NCBI GenBank assembly: GCA_015039365.1
Contig: WION01000065.1
Span: forward strand, 143,193-207,192
Direction of reading: 5' to 3'
Source of the DNA: Amanita rubescens
Lineage: Eukaryota; Basidiomycota; Agaricomycetes; Agaricales; Amanitaceae
Length of the DNA stretch: 64,000 nucleotides
This document shows positions 45,190-55,571 of this stretch, piece after piece. Position numbers and translations under genes: made by a program. A model generated the notes under the pieces. The model searched no databases. It was not told the DNA's origin and worked only from the letters and a program-made list of their open reading frames with translations. The first letter of the stretch is position 1. The number at the start of each line of letters is the position of its first letter.

Positions 45190-46074
45190 TCAATTTCCTC
45201 CACAATTTGCTTCATTCTCTTTCAACGTCTCTGGGCTAATCACTCGCAAGTGTGTGAAGTCAAACAAGGGGCACCTGATACCACGGCAACCAGCACATTG
45301 AAACCCAAAAACATTTTCCTCAGATGACGATGCCACGAATGTACCTGCATCATTCACAGAACCCAGAATGGTCCTACTTCCATCTGCCTTAAACCACAAC
45401 AGCTGATTCTGCTCAGTCAGCGCAACCGGGACCAAAGTTCCACTTCCCTCCGTTACCATGACGAACTGCCTGAGCTTCATTTCGAAAGGGTAGGGAAGAC
45501 TGTTGTCGGTCCAACCACTGTCCTGTTGCTGGAATACGCAATGCATGCGATTATCACTGGCCGAGACGTAATACAAATGCATCTGTCCCTCGACGACCAT
45601 GGCCAGAAGGGGGGTACCGTTCACGGGATTCACGGGAAGAACAGTGGGAGTCCACGCTTCATCGAGATGAACTAATTGTTTCGACCGATTTTGGAAGAAC
45701 ACATGTCCAAGCCCGCCTGAGCTGCCAGCCGCAGTGACTTTTCCATCTGGATCAACCTGGAACTGTGGGATGGAGTCGTCGGAGACCCATTCCTCCTCAT
45801 CTTCGCTGTAGCGGGCGACGCCGAGGGTCGAGGAGGGTGAAACGTAGAGAACGGATCTGTCGGTAGGTGTGAAGAGGTAAGCGGCGGTGGAATTCAGACG
45901 AGCAGAGTCCGCAATGAGCTCCTTTTCGTCGAAGCGATCGCCAGTCCACAGCTGGGACATGAGGGTGCCATCTTCAGAGCCGACATAGAGCAAGCGGACT
46001 CCCCTGCCCTGCTGGGGATCCACATGAGCACCCGCAGCTAAGAGAATGCGTACGATATCCTGGAGTTGAGACAT
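45190..46074 (-). CDS. Lectin-like beta-propeller protein
   Basis: Single-exon gene of 294 residues. Repeated blades of the form Y-V-x-x-x-D/S-x-x-h-x-x-x-W can be read, such as LLYVGSEDGTLMSQLWTG, VLYVSPSSTLGVARYSEDEE and LYYVSASDNRMHCVFQQQDS. They resemble fungal fucose-binding lectins of the Aleuria aurantia type, which form six-bladed propellers. That is an inference from the pattern; the sugar-binding Arg/Glu/Trp set is not clearly complete. There is no signal peptide, so the protein should be cytosolic. The N-terminus MSQLQDIVRILLAAGAHVDP resembles one ankyrin-like helix pair and is shared with the start of the fusion gene at 47300. Unlike that gene it has no ankyrin part and ends in a short Cys-containing tail. 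Confidence 0.65.
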   Translation of the reverse strand: MSQLQDIVRILLAAGAHVDPQQGRGVRLLYVGSEDGTLMSQLWTGDRFDEKELIADSARLNSTAAYLFTPTDRSVLYVSPSSTLGVARYSEDEEEWVSDDSIPQFQVDPDGKVTAAGSSGGLGHVFFQNRSKQLVHLDEAWTPTVLPVNPVNGTPLLAMVVEGQMHLYYVSASDNRMHCVFQQQDSGWTDNSLPYPFEMKLRQFVMVTEGSGTLVPVALTEQNQLLWFKADGSRTILGSVNDAGTFVASSSEENVFGFQCAGCRGIRCPLFDFTHLRVISPETLKENEANCGGN

Positions 46075-47299
46075 TAAAGTCTTGATAAATTGTCAGTTTG
46101 AATTCGTTGTCTAGAATGGGGGACAAACTTTTCACGCTTCTGAAGGGACGACACAGTTCTTTCTCGGGAACTCAAAGCTAAATATTCAAATGAGGCGTCG
46201 CTTGTATGAAACAGGTGATAAACCGTACACATCACCATTCCGGTCAAGATCCAACCTCCATCCAAACCTGGGAGCTTTTTCACCCACGTTATGTCTCACT
46301 TTCTGGATTTCAGATAGCGAGCGGTGACTCGGAGATTCTGTGATAATACTGTGAAATCTTGTCGCCTGATTCGATGATCTTCCGCGATATCTAACTAGTG
46401 ATAACGTTTCGGGGTGCTGCATGTCATGTACGGATGGGTCGCGCGGACCAAGGAACGCAAAAGGCAGCTCTTCTGTTGGAAAACCGTTTCCAATCGTGGC
46501 GGTTGTAGATGCTGATCTCCTTGCAAAGAACGAAATTCCGAGGCCGAAGGAGCCCTAGGGTAACTCCGAAATAACGTCGGCGACCACCGGGTCCAAACAA
46601 GCCATCATGCAACACTCTTTCCGTCGACATCATGTTCCGCAGTAAGAGTTACCCAGCGCGTGAATTCATGCTCGTAAGAACCATGGAATAGGCTAAATTT
46701 ACATTTTACTAACCGTAAGTCACCTTAAAGGTTTAAATCACAAACTTGAAATTACAATCTATCTGGGTGATATGCAATAGCTGTACAATCGCAGTATGAA
46801 ATTTGAAGGAACGATCAACTCGATGTGACATCCGCAGCTCGGGAAAAGGCCTGCAATCCGTTGAACTTTCAACTTACTTTAAACTTACTAGGTTGAGAAT
46901 TGGGGGACGAACATGAAAACAATGAGATTCAAGTTTTCAGGATCACAACTCAAATGAGACCGCGTGGTGTAGCATCATTCTCCATGGGGTTGCGTACCAA
47001 ATCGATTTCCAGCCTTCACGGCATAACCACTAGAAGTCGGGCAAACGGTACGTAGATTGTTGACCTTTACTTTTTCGAGGTCCTTCCTATCTGGGACCAG
47101 AGAATGAACACCATTCAACCAGTGATTGGTATTAATGATTCCGTCCCATTTGATAGCAGGAATAGACTTCAAGTGTCCGATCTGAAAATGCGGCTTCTGA
47201 ATGGCCTTGTCATTAGAGCGATTTCACTTCAAGATTCAAGTCTAAAACCTCCCCCCCCTCTTGCATTGAATACGACGTCTGCATCCCAACTACCCAAGA
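46075..47299. other. Divergent promoter region of two propeller genes
   Basis: Separates the propeller gene (minus) from the propeller-ankyrin gene (plus). Two parts are recognisable. About 46405-46520 resembles the start region of the vWA genes (44396-44530; GTTTCGGGGTGCTGCATG and CCAATCGTGGCGGTTGTAG). From 46624 on the sequence matches the complement of 58661-57842. No additional gene is supported. Confidence 0.55.
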
Positions 47300-47488
47300 A
47301 TGACTCAGTTTCAAGACGTCGCACACTGCCTCCTCGCCGCCGGCTTTGGCGATCATCCTGAGGGCGAAGGGAAGTGCCTGCTTTATGTCGATCCCGATGG
47401 ATCCTCCCTCATCTCCAAGCATTGGACTGGCAGCTCCTTTGATGACCAGGAGCTCGTCGCCGTCTCTGTTCGTCCAAATTCAACAGCC
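46624..47488. repeat. Second inverted repeat, left copy
   Basis: Upstream region plus the first ~190 coding bases of the propeller-ankyrin gene. Its inverted, decayed counterpart is at 57842-58661. Matching landmarks include CATGTTCCGCAGT, CTAACCGTAAGTCACCTTA, AATCACAAACTTGAAATTAC and CAGTTTCAAGACGTCGCAC. Confidence 0.8.
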
Positions 47489-48820
47489 GCCTACCTTACC
47501 AATCCCGATACCCAACTTGTCATTTGCATCTCCTCTGATTCCACGATTCGCGTGCTGCAGTACAACGAGGAGGAGGAGGAATGGTTTGACGTTGACACCA
47601 AACGGCGCCATGTGGTACATCCGGATGGAAAGCTCACTGCATTTTTTGGCGCCGACAACAGTTTGCGTGTAATTTTCCAGGATCATTCCGGAGGCTTGGT
47701 ATATTTGAATAAGGATTTCCAGCCCGAGGCTCTCCGTGTGTCTCCCAAGAAAGGGAGTCCTCTTTCGAGCGCAGTCGCCAACGATAGAATATACGTGTTC
47801 TACATCTCTGCCAAAGATAACTGCATCCACTATGTCACAGAAGCGCGCCTAGGTAACTGGACTGACAAGATTTTGGAGAAACACGCCTTCGACCAAATTC
47901 CCAAGCAGTTCATAGTATCTGCAGATCAGAAAAGCGGGGAGTTCGAGGCTTACGCGCTAACGGAAGAAAATACCGTATTGCGAATCGCAAATTCCAAGAT
48001 GTCGGTTCTGGGCAAGATAGATGAGAAAGGCAAATTTACATCTACGAGGAGTGTAGATCGATGCTGCAACGAAGCTTGGAACGGTACTCTGACCGAGACC
48101 CTTCTTAAGAGATACCTCACCTCAGATCCATTGATTATTGACACGCCCGGCGGTGACAACTCTGTTACCCCCCTTGCGGCCGCAAGCTGGCGAGGTCACC
48201 TCGATATCGTTAAGCTCCTTCTTCATGAGGGCGCTAATCCAAACGCCATCTCACCTCAAAATCGCACACCTCTCTTCTATCTCACCAAGCGCTCGCCAGC
48301 CCGCAACCGACTCGGCATCGTTCGTGCTCTTCTCGATGCTGGTGCAAATGTCAACGAGTGCTACCCTGAGAACAATCTCAATACCCCTCTTATGAACACC
48401 ATTACCGTTGTCGCGGACAAGGAAGTTGTGCATGAGCTTTTGAAGCGAGGGGCGTCTCTAACCGCGACAAATGCACAGGGCCAGACCGCGAAGATGCTAG
48501 CTGGGGGAACAAAGTTGGAGGCTGATTTCATGAAGTGGACCGAGAGAACCCCGAGCGAATTGGAGACGCGCCTGGTAGAATTCATGGTTTCGCTCCTCGT
48601 CTTGATCTTCACATACACCAACAACGAGTTCATTCGGAACGTCTTTAATCAAGTGATAACCGAAGTCACGAGCAGATTAGACGAAATGGATAGCATCGAT
48701 AACGAGAAGTACTCATTTCGCCCTCTCGCTCGTTCTGCAATGTTGACGCATGATTTAGTGAGCCCCAGGGCGAAGCAAAGTCATCTGGTGGAGCGAGCAC
48801 ACGTCTACTACAGTGATTGA
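47300..48820 (+). CDS. Beta-propeller-ankyrin fusion protein
   Basis: Single exon, 506 residues. Residues ~1-250 are the lectin-like propeller (CLLYVDPDGSSLISKHWTGS, LVICISSDSTIRVLQYNEEE, IYVFYISAKDNCIHYVTEAR). Residues ~255-410 are ankyrin repeats: VTPLAAASWRGHLDIVKLLL HEGANPN, RTPLFYLTKRSPA...IVRALLDAGANVN, NTPLMNTITVVADKEVVHEL. Then comes a hydrophobic segment LVEFMVSLLVLIFTYTNNEF that could be a membrane or packing helix, and a basic tail. The ankyrin block is clearly related to the one in the ankyrin-vWA gene at 59019. The arrangement suggests a sensor (propeller) joined to a protein-binding block. A related gene without ankyrin repeats lies upstream in the other direction. Confidence 0.75.
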   Translation: MTQFQDVAHCLLAAGFGDHPEGEGKCLLYVDPDGSSLISKHWTGSSFDDQELVAVSVRPNSTAAYLTNPDTQLVICISSDSTIRVLQYNEEEEEWFDVDTKRRHVVHPDGKLTAFFGADNSLRVIFQDHSGGLVYLNKDFQPEALRVSPKKGSPLSSAVANDRIYVFYISAKDNCIHYVTEARLGNWTDKILEKHAFDQIPKQFIVSADQKSGEFEAYALTEENTVLRIANSKMSVLGKIDEKGKFTSTRSVDRCCNEAWNGTLTETLLKRYLTSDPLIIDTPGGDNSVTPLAAASWRGHLDIVKLLLHEGANPNAISPQNRTPLFYLTKRSPARNRLGIVRALLDAGANVNECYPENNLNTPLMNTITVVADKEVVHELLKRGASLTATNAQGQTAKMLAGGTKLEADFMKWTERTPSELETRLVEFMVSLLVLIFTYTNNEFIRNVFNQVITEVTSRLDEMDSIDNEKYSFRPLARSAMLTHDLVSPRAKQSHLVERAHVYYSD

Positions 48821-48989
48821 GATTTTTTTTCTTTACTTGTAGTAGCTCCGGTGTCATGCATGTATATTGTTTGAATCCCAGTATTGATTACTAATGAGAG
48901 CTCCCATTCGGAAACCTACCCGTGAACTAACACGGGAACAAGCTACCCTCATCCCATGACAATGTTGGAAGGCATGGCTTTCAGTTTCC

Positions 48990-49135
48990 CAAAAACGCTG
49001 TCCAGATATAGGAACCGCTTTTCAAGATCAGAACTTCGCCGAGGTTCTCCGGGGTCCTAGTAGCGCTAGCGCCAAAATGCTGTCTAGATAGGAACCGGGT
49101 TTCAGGATTAACAGGGCCTCGCCTAGGTTCTGGGT
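48990..49135 (+). repeat. Imperfect tandem repeat, about 85 bases
   Basis: Two adjacent diverged copies: AAAACGCTGTCCAGATATAG...CGCCGAGGTTCT (from about 48991) and AAAATGCTGTCTAGATAGGA...GCCTAGGTTCT (from about 49075), just upstream of the protease gene. Confidence 0.6.
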
Positions 49136-49246
49136 TGTAGTGAACGAGGCTAGCATATGTTATGGTGTGTATAAGTAGTTTCTCAGCAGGGCTCAAACGG
49201 TTCCTCTCAAACAGTATACATTGCCTACATACCGCCGATCTCGCTA

Positions 49247-50565
49247 ATGGAAGATGACGTCTCGGACCGCGAATGGGAGCATCCAGATTGGCGCAGAGAG
49301 GTTGACGTTGTCGAGGATGCTGGCCTCGACTTCGCTGATTTCGATGTCATTAGAAACTGGGTTGTCAAGCTCGCCTTCTTTCAGGGCAAAAACAAGAACT
49401 ATGGCAGCGGTTTTTTTCTCAACCTCCCTGACGTAAAAGACAAACATGTCATCCTCACTGCTGCACACAACTTGTCAACGCCAGACGGTACGCGCATGAC
49501 CGATGTCGTTGTCATCTACAACAATCCGGACGTGACGACTTGCACCGTCGCGCCCAAGGACATATATGTGGGCAAAAACTACAAGGTTGCAGGGAGCCCA
49601 GAAGAAGACTACGGTGTCATATGCATCCCCAAATCTTCGTCTAGCGACCAGCGCGGGTTCGGTTTTAGCATGAAGCTCGCGTATGCAAAGTACTTCGAGG
49701 GTAACGTCTATATCAGTGGTTTCCAGTTCGACACCCCAGACGGTTGTCCCGCCACATCGACGGACCCGAAGGGTTGCGTATGTCACCCGACCTGGGTGGA
49801 GTACGACGCTACGACCCAGAAAGGCATAAGCGGCTCTGTCGTATGGATAGAATACAGTAAAACCCAAATGGCGGTTGCAATCCAGTACGAGCTTTCCATC
49901 CCTTGGGCAATCTCAGTTACTAACATGGTCGTGCGTATTCAGCAACAACGGCCGCAAAGACGGCCACAGCAGTCGTGGCGCTCGTCTCACGCCAGAGCTC
50001 CTCCGTGAGATATATTCCTGGCTTGGCTCCAACGTGTTGCAGACAGGCGTACAACTCCGAGCGACGGAGATCCGCAAGGATCCTACCCTACCTAAGCTAC
50101 CTTCGCGGGGCCTCTTTCTTAGTTTCAAGGGGGATTTTGGTTTTGGGCGCGTGCGACTTGGTTCTGGAACCCAATTTGATTTGATGCCAGCGCAAGTAAT
50201 AACGGCAAAAAAGGGGATAGTGCTCTATGCGATGGCGACGACAAACGATGGAAAGTGGGCGATGTTTGATCCTACTGACAGGAATGAAGTGCGATTGATT
50301 GAGAAAGTGAGAGATGCATGCCTTTTCAAGAAATACAAGAAAGAACCCAAGAAGGAGCACTTCAGACTCGTCGTCCAGGTTGATAAAGTCGACTTTCAAT
50401 TGAGGATAGAGGGAGATTCAATTCTGGAGTCTGATGAGGATGTGGAGGGTTCAGAAGTATCATTCGTGCCATGGGCAGGGGGCGACAAAAATTGTGTGAG
50501 TATTACACGTCTGCGACTGCTCTATCTAACAATACCTGTAGTTCACCAGATTCTTGTTCGAATGA
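49247..50565 (+). CDS. Trypsin-like serine protease with extra C-terminal domain
   Basis: The catalytic triad of a chymotrypsin-fold (V8/HtrA-like) protease is visible: His in HVILTAAHNLSTPDG, Asp in SPEEDYGVICIPK, Ser in QKGISGSVVWIE (G-x-S-G). An intron at about 49889-49946 (GTACGAG...TTCAG, branch site TTACTAAC) joins AVAI to HNNGRKDGHSSRGA, where the family usually has a (G/A)IH segment; without this splice the frame is lost. A ~190-residue C-terminal part follows (LTPELLREIYSWLGSN, LFLSFKGDFGFGRVRLGSGT, HFRLVVQVDKVDFQLRIEGD), of unknown fold. After a last intron near 50497-50540 the frame ends FTRFLFE at 50565. No signal peptide, so probably intracellular. Trypsin-like proteases are known effectors in STAND-linked conflict systems; that role here is inference. 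Confidence 0.75.
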
Positions 50566-50588
50566 AATGGATTATTTGGTTAGGGTAG

Positions 50589-50889
50589 AGACCGGATTCA
50601 TGTATTTGACAATAACTTCCAAACCTGCGTGGTATTGAATAACGTGCTTGCAGCCTCTGTGACAAAATGTTATGTTAGCGTAAAAAATAACACAGGTGCA
50701 ACCAAGATTGTCACGATGACATTTACCGTAAGCAAGTTTGGCAGAATTATTGGTCGCCAGTGCAAATGGACCATATTGAATAAGGGTAGGGCTGCCGACC
50801 GTAATACGGTATCCCGTACCGTACACATACGAAACTGCAGCTATCAAACCCACTCGATGCCCCTGCCGCCCTCACCGGCATCAACGTGA
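50589..50889 (+). other. Possible extra exon or small gene, unassigned
   Basis: Open frame with protein-like composition: RIHVFDNNFQTCVVLNNVLA, CYVSVKNNTGATKIVTMTFT and GRIIGRQCKWTIL suggest a beta-rich fold. It could be a C-terminal exon of the protease under another splice pattern, or a decayed small gene. No ATG start is evident in frame at its beginning. Confidence 0.3.
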
Positions 50890-52076
50890 TAGAGGACAAC
50901 GCCATGTTATCGAGCCCATATTAATGCACTTAGTACAGTAGGTACCGGCTATTCCAGGACGTCAGCCAGTTACGCGTGAGGATAAGCAAAGGATGAAGAC
51001 GAAGAGGAAATGGGAAACGAATGTGGAATTAGAAAGGGGAAATAAATAGATGGGTACGAACCTTCATGACGACGGGAATACCGTGCGCTGCAAACTCGAA
51101 TCCACCATACGCTTCCCTTTTTTCCTGTTCATATACGTAATTAGCTCGAATCGGCCTCGTACAGCGACGGCGCTTACCTGAGATTGCTAACGGACAACTT
51201 GATGTAGATATTCGAGTATGAGGTTGTTGATGCTCAGGGATAGTTCAACCGACCCTCCGGTTGAGAGCGGTATCCTCGGGAGGGGCGGTTGTCAAGCAAC
51301 TCGAATCATCGACAGCTCCTGTAAGGGTCCGTACGCTGGGACGGGGAGGGTCTTGAAACGGTGAAAGAGCAAAGCAGAAGCGGAGTAAGAAGGGCAAGCG
51401 AGGGAGAAAGTTGCGGGAAGTTGAAGGGTTGGCACGCGGCCACGCGCTAAAGTAAATGTTCTTCGCGTGGTCTCCTCTACCCGAGATGACCTCTCGATGG
51501 AGAGCTTCCCTATCACGTCGTTCGTCCATGCAACTTGAGCCCTCTCTTCCTGACGGTCCTTTTCCTTTTTTCTCCCACGCACGGTCTAACAAGTGTTAGG
51601 ATCACGGTGGCGGTACCAACTGTTTGTTGGCATTATTATTGGTCTCTTGAAGCTCTCACGCGGAGGAGATAGTGTTCAACAATTCTTATCTCGGATCTCC
51701 GTGCCACCCAAAACCGGTCCAAATGCATTCCTAAAACATCTCTCGCCAGATTTTCACCATTAGGCCCCCAATCTGTGTCAACACTCTGGCTACCGTGCAG
51801 GGCAAGGGCGGGAGCATTTGGTTAGTCCTAGTCAGTGTTAATCGAAGCTAATAGCTCATTTCGTCGTGGGAGCCTGGGGCAATGACCGGTTGACCGTTCA
51901 AGAATAGAAAGCGGGCATGTTCGGTTCCAAGCATGCAGTTTGACAATCTTGTCAAATGATCTCACTTCTTCCGGAAACATTTCAAAGGAGCCGAAATACG
52001 AGGCAAGATTCTCCAAAGGTATAAAGCAAGGTCCACTTATCTCTACTACCCCCAGCACTTGATTACTTATCTGATA
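50890..52076. other. Intergenic region
   Basis: About 1.2 kb. Overlapping open frames at 51245-51592 (minus) are rich in Arg, Ser and Pro and match nothing known. No repeat, RNA gene or transposon end seen. The last 200 bases should be the promoter of the beta-trefoil-like gene. Confidence 0.35.
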
Positions 52077-52579
52077 ATGGCGACTTCTTACTTCATCCAA
52101 AGCGTTAAAACGGGACAATACATCTCGGGCTACTCTAGCGTTCCCGACCAACCTGTTGTCACGGTCACCATACCCTCAGGTGCAGCCGGTAATGTAGACT
52201 ACTCTGCCTATTTTCCGCATGCGTGCTCAGTTGATTGTGTCCAAGCCCGTCATATTAAGTCTTGGAGGCCCCACTACTATCCAAGCCACGGATGGGAACT
52301 TATTCGCTAACCCGGGATACAAGGTAGGTCTACCTTCATCCAATCATGGGAGTAAATGTCCTCAACTCGTACAGGATCCTCTTCACCTCGTATGGTCCCA
52401 GAACAGATATTTGTGGCGTGTCGTCAAGATCCCTGAGGGCTATCAGTAAGTCACGATGAATCTTTGAAGCGCCCAGAAGATTGACGTGATATAGGATCAT
52501 TCCCGCTGATGGTCAGGACATGTACTGGACCACTGATCGGAGTTCCAATGCCTTGTCCGATCGAGTCAGTGTCATCTAG
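52077..52579 (+). CDS. Small beta-trefoil-like protein (inhibitor or lectin type)
   Basis: Four exons give about 110 residues: MATSYFIQSVKTGQYISGYS...TIPSGAA, PVILSLGGPTTIQATDGNLF ANPGYK, DPLHLVWSQNRYLWRVVKIP EGYQ, IIPADGQDMYWTTDRSSNAL SDRVSVI. Each exon starts or ends at GT-AG introns of 49-58 bases that keep frame. The pattern of repeated strands with a W-V / Y-I alternation resembles the beta-trefoil serine-protease inhibitors (I66, cospin-like) and ricin-B-like lectins that mushrooms use against grazers. It is cytosolic by lack of a signal peptide. The fold is inferred, and neither a reactive loop nor a sugar site can be assigned. It stands 1.5 kb from the trypsin-like protease. Confidence 0.55.
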
Positions 52580-52985
52580 AGGCACCAAAGAACAGGAACT
52601 CACTTTTACCGTATAGCTGCCCCTTTTTATCCGCCTCTTGCAAGGCAGGAGCATCACAGACTCCAAAGAAAGTTATTTCTCGATCTTTCCCCCTGGCGGT
52701 GGCAGTGGTACCGTTGGCAATATACAGTAAAGTGAAATACATATGTATGCAATCGTTATATATGTGGCCTACTTGAATAAAAAAAAGATTACTCTTTCGC
52801 ATTGATGTGTCAGGAAACTGCTATCTTGATTGTTCATTGCACTGGTTAATCCAGCATTGAAATATCCGCATTCCCTCAAACATTTTCTGTTCTTCTACCC
52901 GTCGTACGACCATGTCGAATCGATTCATCTGAATTTCTGCTGTCCAAAGTCGCGCTCTCGTTGACACGATACATAGCAGGTAAGA
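52580..52985. other. Intergenic region
   Basis: About 400 bases, AT-rich toward 52790. No gene or repeat seen. Confidence 0.3.
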
Positions 52986-53206
52986 TGGGGAGTCTCGTAT
53001 TTATTTACTATGTTGCCATATCCCTCATTTTATTCCTATCGGGTGAGTTCAACGCCATATGGCTTGCAGCCCATTTCCCACGGCCAATCATAAATTAGTA
53101 GGACCTTTCGACGCGCGTCACAGACTATTTTCATTTCCTTTCACTTATAGAAGAACTTTGGCAATATGAGAGTATTGAGTTTGTACGTTCGCATGTTTTT
53201 CACTGA
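52986..53206 (+). CDS. Candidate small membrane or secreted protein
   Basis: ATG at 52986 begins MGSLVFIYYVAISLILFLS, a strongly hydrophobic helix. A GT donor follows directly (53043), and an acceptor near 53102 would join it to DLSTRVTDYFHFLSLIEELW, ending VRSHVFH at a TGA. The product would be about 50 residues. Supported only by the hydrophobic start and plausible splice sites; no family recognised. Confidence 0.2.
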
Positions 53207-53397
53207 CAACCGATGGAAACACAAAAAGGAGACATTCCGACCCCTTCAATGAGAACTGAAAAGCGGATGGGGAAGGAAAGGACGAGAGCGAGATTTGGGT
53301 TGAGGTCATCAGGCCATCAGGCCATCAGAAGCCAGGTTGAGATTTTGCTGATAGGATTCGTTGCACCATGCGCGTGGCCTGTTTCTCGTGTCAGAGG

Positions 53398-55571
53398 TTA
53401 CGTGAATTGAAAAATTGGGCTCACTTGGTCGTAAGTAACAGGCCGTTCAAGATAATCAACACCCTGCGTGAACGGTTGGCCTGGTTTTTGGACCCTGGGT
53501 GGCAGAAGGACAGGCGGTTGTGGGTAGACGAGGTGTACAGTCCGCCTCTCGGCATCCTGTCCTCTGATGTCCTTGACGGATTTCTCGGATCCGATTCGCT
53601 CAAACTTTGAAGGATCGTCTTCGGTTTCATGTTCGAAATGCCAACCTTGGAGCAACGAAGAATCTTTGGTCGCTTCCATCCAAAACAAGGCGCTCAGAGG
53701 TGTGTTCTTATCGACTGATTCGTGGTGAACCGTCAAAAAAGACATGCGCGCTTAAAATAAAGGAAAACCGTACAAATATGTTCACTGAGGGCGTGACCAT
53801 CCTTCATGATGGTTACTGAAACTTCCCGGTCGGCTTGGGGATAGCGGCGGCGCTTGAGTTCCTGTAATGCACAGTCAAACGCGTTGACTAGATACCTAAC
53901 ACCAACCCCTCACGTATTTTAGCCTGGTATTCGTCTGCCTTACACGCTCCTCGTCTTCCTTCGCTGCTTCCCCAATAGTGGTTCGGTCGTCCCAAGATAA
54001 CTAATTTTTTGAAACGAGGAGTACGATTATTTGAGAATGGAATCGACCAAACTTGACTTTACCTTGAACGCTTTGAAACAATTCTTGTTCGCCTGTTCTG
54101 CATCTGAGAAAGCTTTAGCCGCCTGATTCCTTTGAATTTTGGTCTCGTCGCAAAGTCCAATCGAGGTGACCGATCTCGTTGCTTCTTCGAGGGCGCGAAG
54201 ACTTACTTCGATCGCCCTTGAGACAAAATGAATCACACATCGAAAATGTTCGCGGGCCGTCACTCACCTCTCAAACAGTTCGAGTTGCTCAGGATGTTTG
54301 TCCTTCCGCTTGAACAGAACATAGTTCTGGTCCAATAAAGCAATGGTTCGGGCATGATAGGGTCGTCGGACGTCCCTCGCACGTTTTCTCAGTTCGTCGT
54401 ATTTCAAGCGATAAACAGGGGCACCGGGTAAATTCTGGTTCCCGTGAACTGGAATGACAGAAGAGAAGCCGTTCTGTGAATACATACCTTGAGGAGCCGT
54501 TCGAATTCATCCACTTTGTTCTCGAGCACATCTTCCTGATTGGGAGTAACCTTCCTACGTTGCAAATGGGTGATGATGAATGACAATAGACTGAATAGCG
54601 GGAAGACGTCATTGTCACGGTTGGATACGTAAAACGTATGCATGTACCTGTCAGCGGCCTTCCATACTTGTGGAACGTCCATTGCCTTTGAAGTGTTTGA
54701 TATTTCCCTCGTAGCATATATGAGCATCGCTGCACGGATGATTTGAACGGTCGAGGCCTAGGATCGCTGCGTTTAAATGCCCATACTAGAAAAACTGAAG
54801 TTCCGCTCACTTCAGATGGATCCTTGAAAACTGACAATATGCGTGTCGCTTTTGTGGCAATTTTCTGTGACTGGCTGTAGAAGTAGATTAGATGGACGCG
54901 ATGCATTAGAAGACTCGGATAGGGACACTTACGTGATGTTATCACAGAGTGCCGCTAGTAGAGATAGGTCGTCTTGTCTAGCGTAAGGCACAATGTCGAT
55001 GGCTTCTCCTTCGTAATCGGGGAGCTTTTTTATCCTGGCTCAATAGAGACACTTATGTTAGATATAAAAAAATTACCTGAGAGATTACATTGTCGTCAAA
55101 ATCGTCTAAAAACCATCGAATCTCAGCCCGTTTGTTTTTCCACTCCTCAAAGGACTTGACGCAATCGTTAACAGTGGTGACGTCGGGAAACCACTTATTT
55201 GACTCGTATTCGACCATGCGGGCAAGTTTGAACAAGCCGCTTGAGAAATGTGATGAATCAGAGGCTGGAGATTGACACAGCATTCTTACTCACTCTTCAA
55301 GTGGGTCGATAACGACGATGGACTTTCGATAGATGTTCCAGTCGTCTTTACCAGAGTTACCTACCTCTTCAACGAGAGAGGTGACCTTGTTATACACCTC
55401 GCAAGCCCTACGCGTTATCTGATAAAGGGTGAAAGCGTTTCTTCGCGTATCACAAACGTAGCTAGCGATGGATCGTATGAGTTGCCTGCTGAGGTCCGTA
55501 CAGCCAAAGGATTGGCCTGTGACTTCTACCAGTTCGTCGAAAAGTGAGAACTCTTCGATGGCGTCCGACAT
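53398..55571 (-). CDS. All-helical protein, unknown function
   Basis: About nine exons. The start MSDAIEEFSLFDELVEVTGQ at 55571 is followed by long amphipathic helices: LIRSIASYVCDTRRNAFTLY, a splice at about 55306-55252 giving DPLEDGLFKLARMVEYES, KSFEEWKNKRAEIRWFLDDF, PYARQDDLSLLAALCDNIT, STVQIIRAAMLIYATREISN, PLFSLLSFIITHLQRRKVTP, a Tyr/Arg-rich exon ending DKHPEQLELFER, then AIEVSLRALEEATRSVTSIG and QTNTRLKYELKRRRYPQADR. The last exon (53745-53398) reads SVDKNTPLSALFWMEATKDS and ends SPIFQFT. It may need an unusually short 35-base intron and is the least certain part. There is no membrane segment or catalytic motif. Long helices recall pore-forming or adaptor helical bundles of immune proteins, but I cannot assign it. 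It diverges from vWA copy 2 with about 570 bases between the start codons. Confidence 0.55.

Noticed and set aside
49875..50010. Frameshift in the protease gene
   Set aside because: A 58-base intron with a TTACTAAC branch site removes the apparent shift and yields a sensible H-N-N-G junction.
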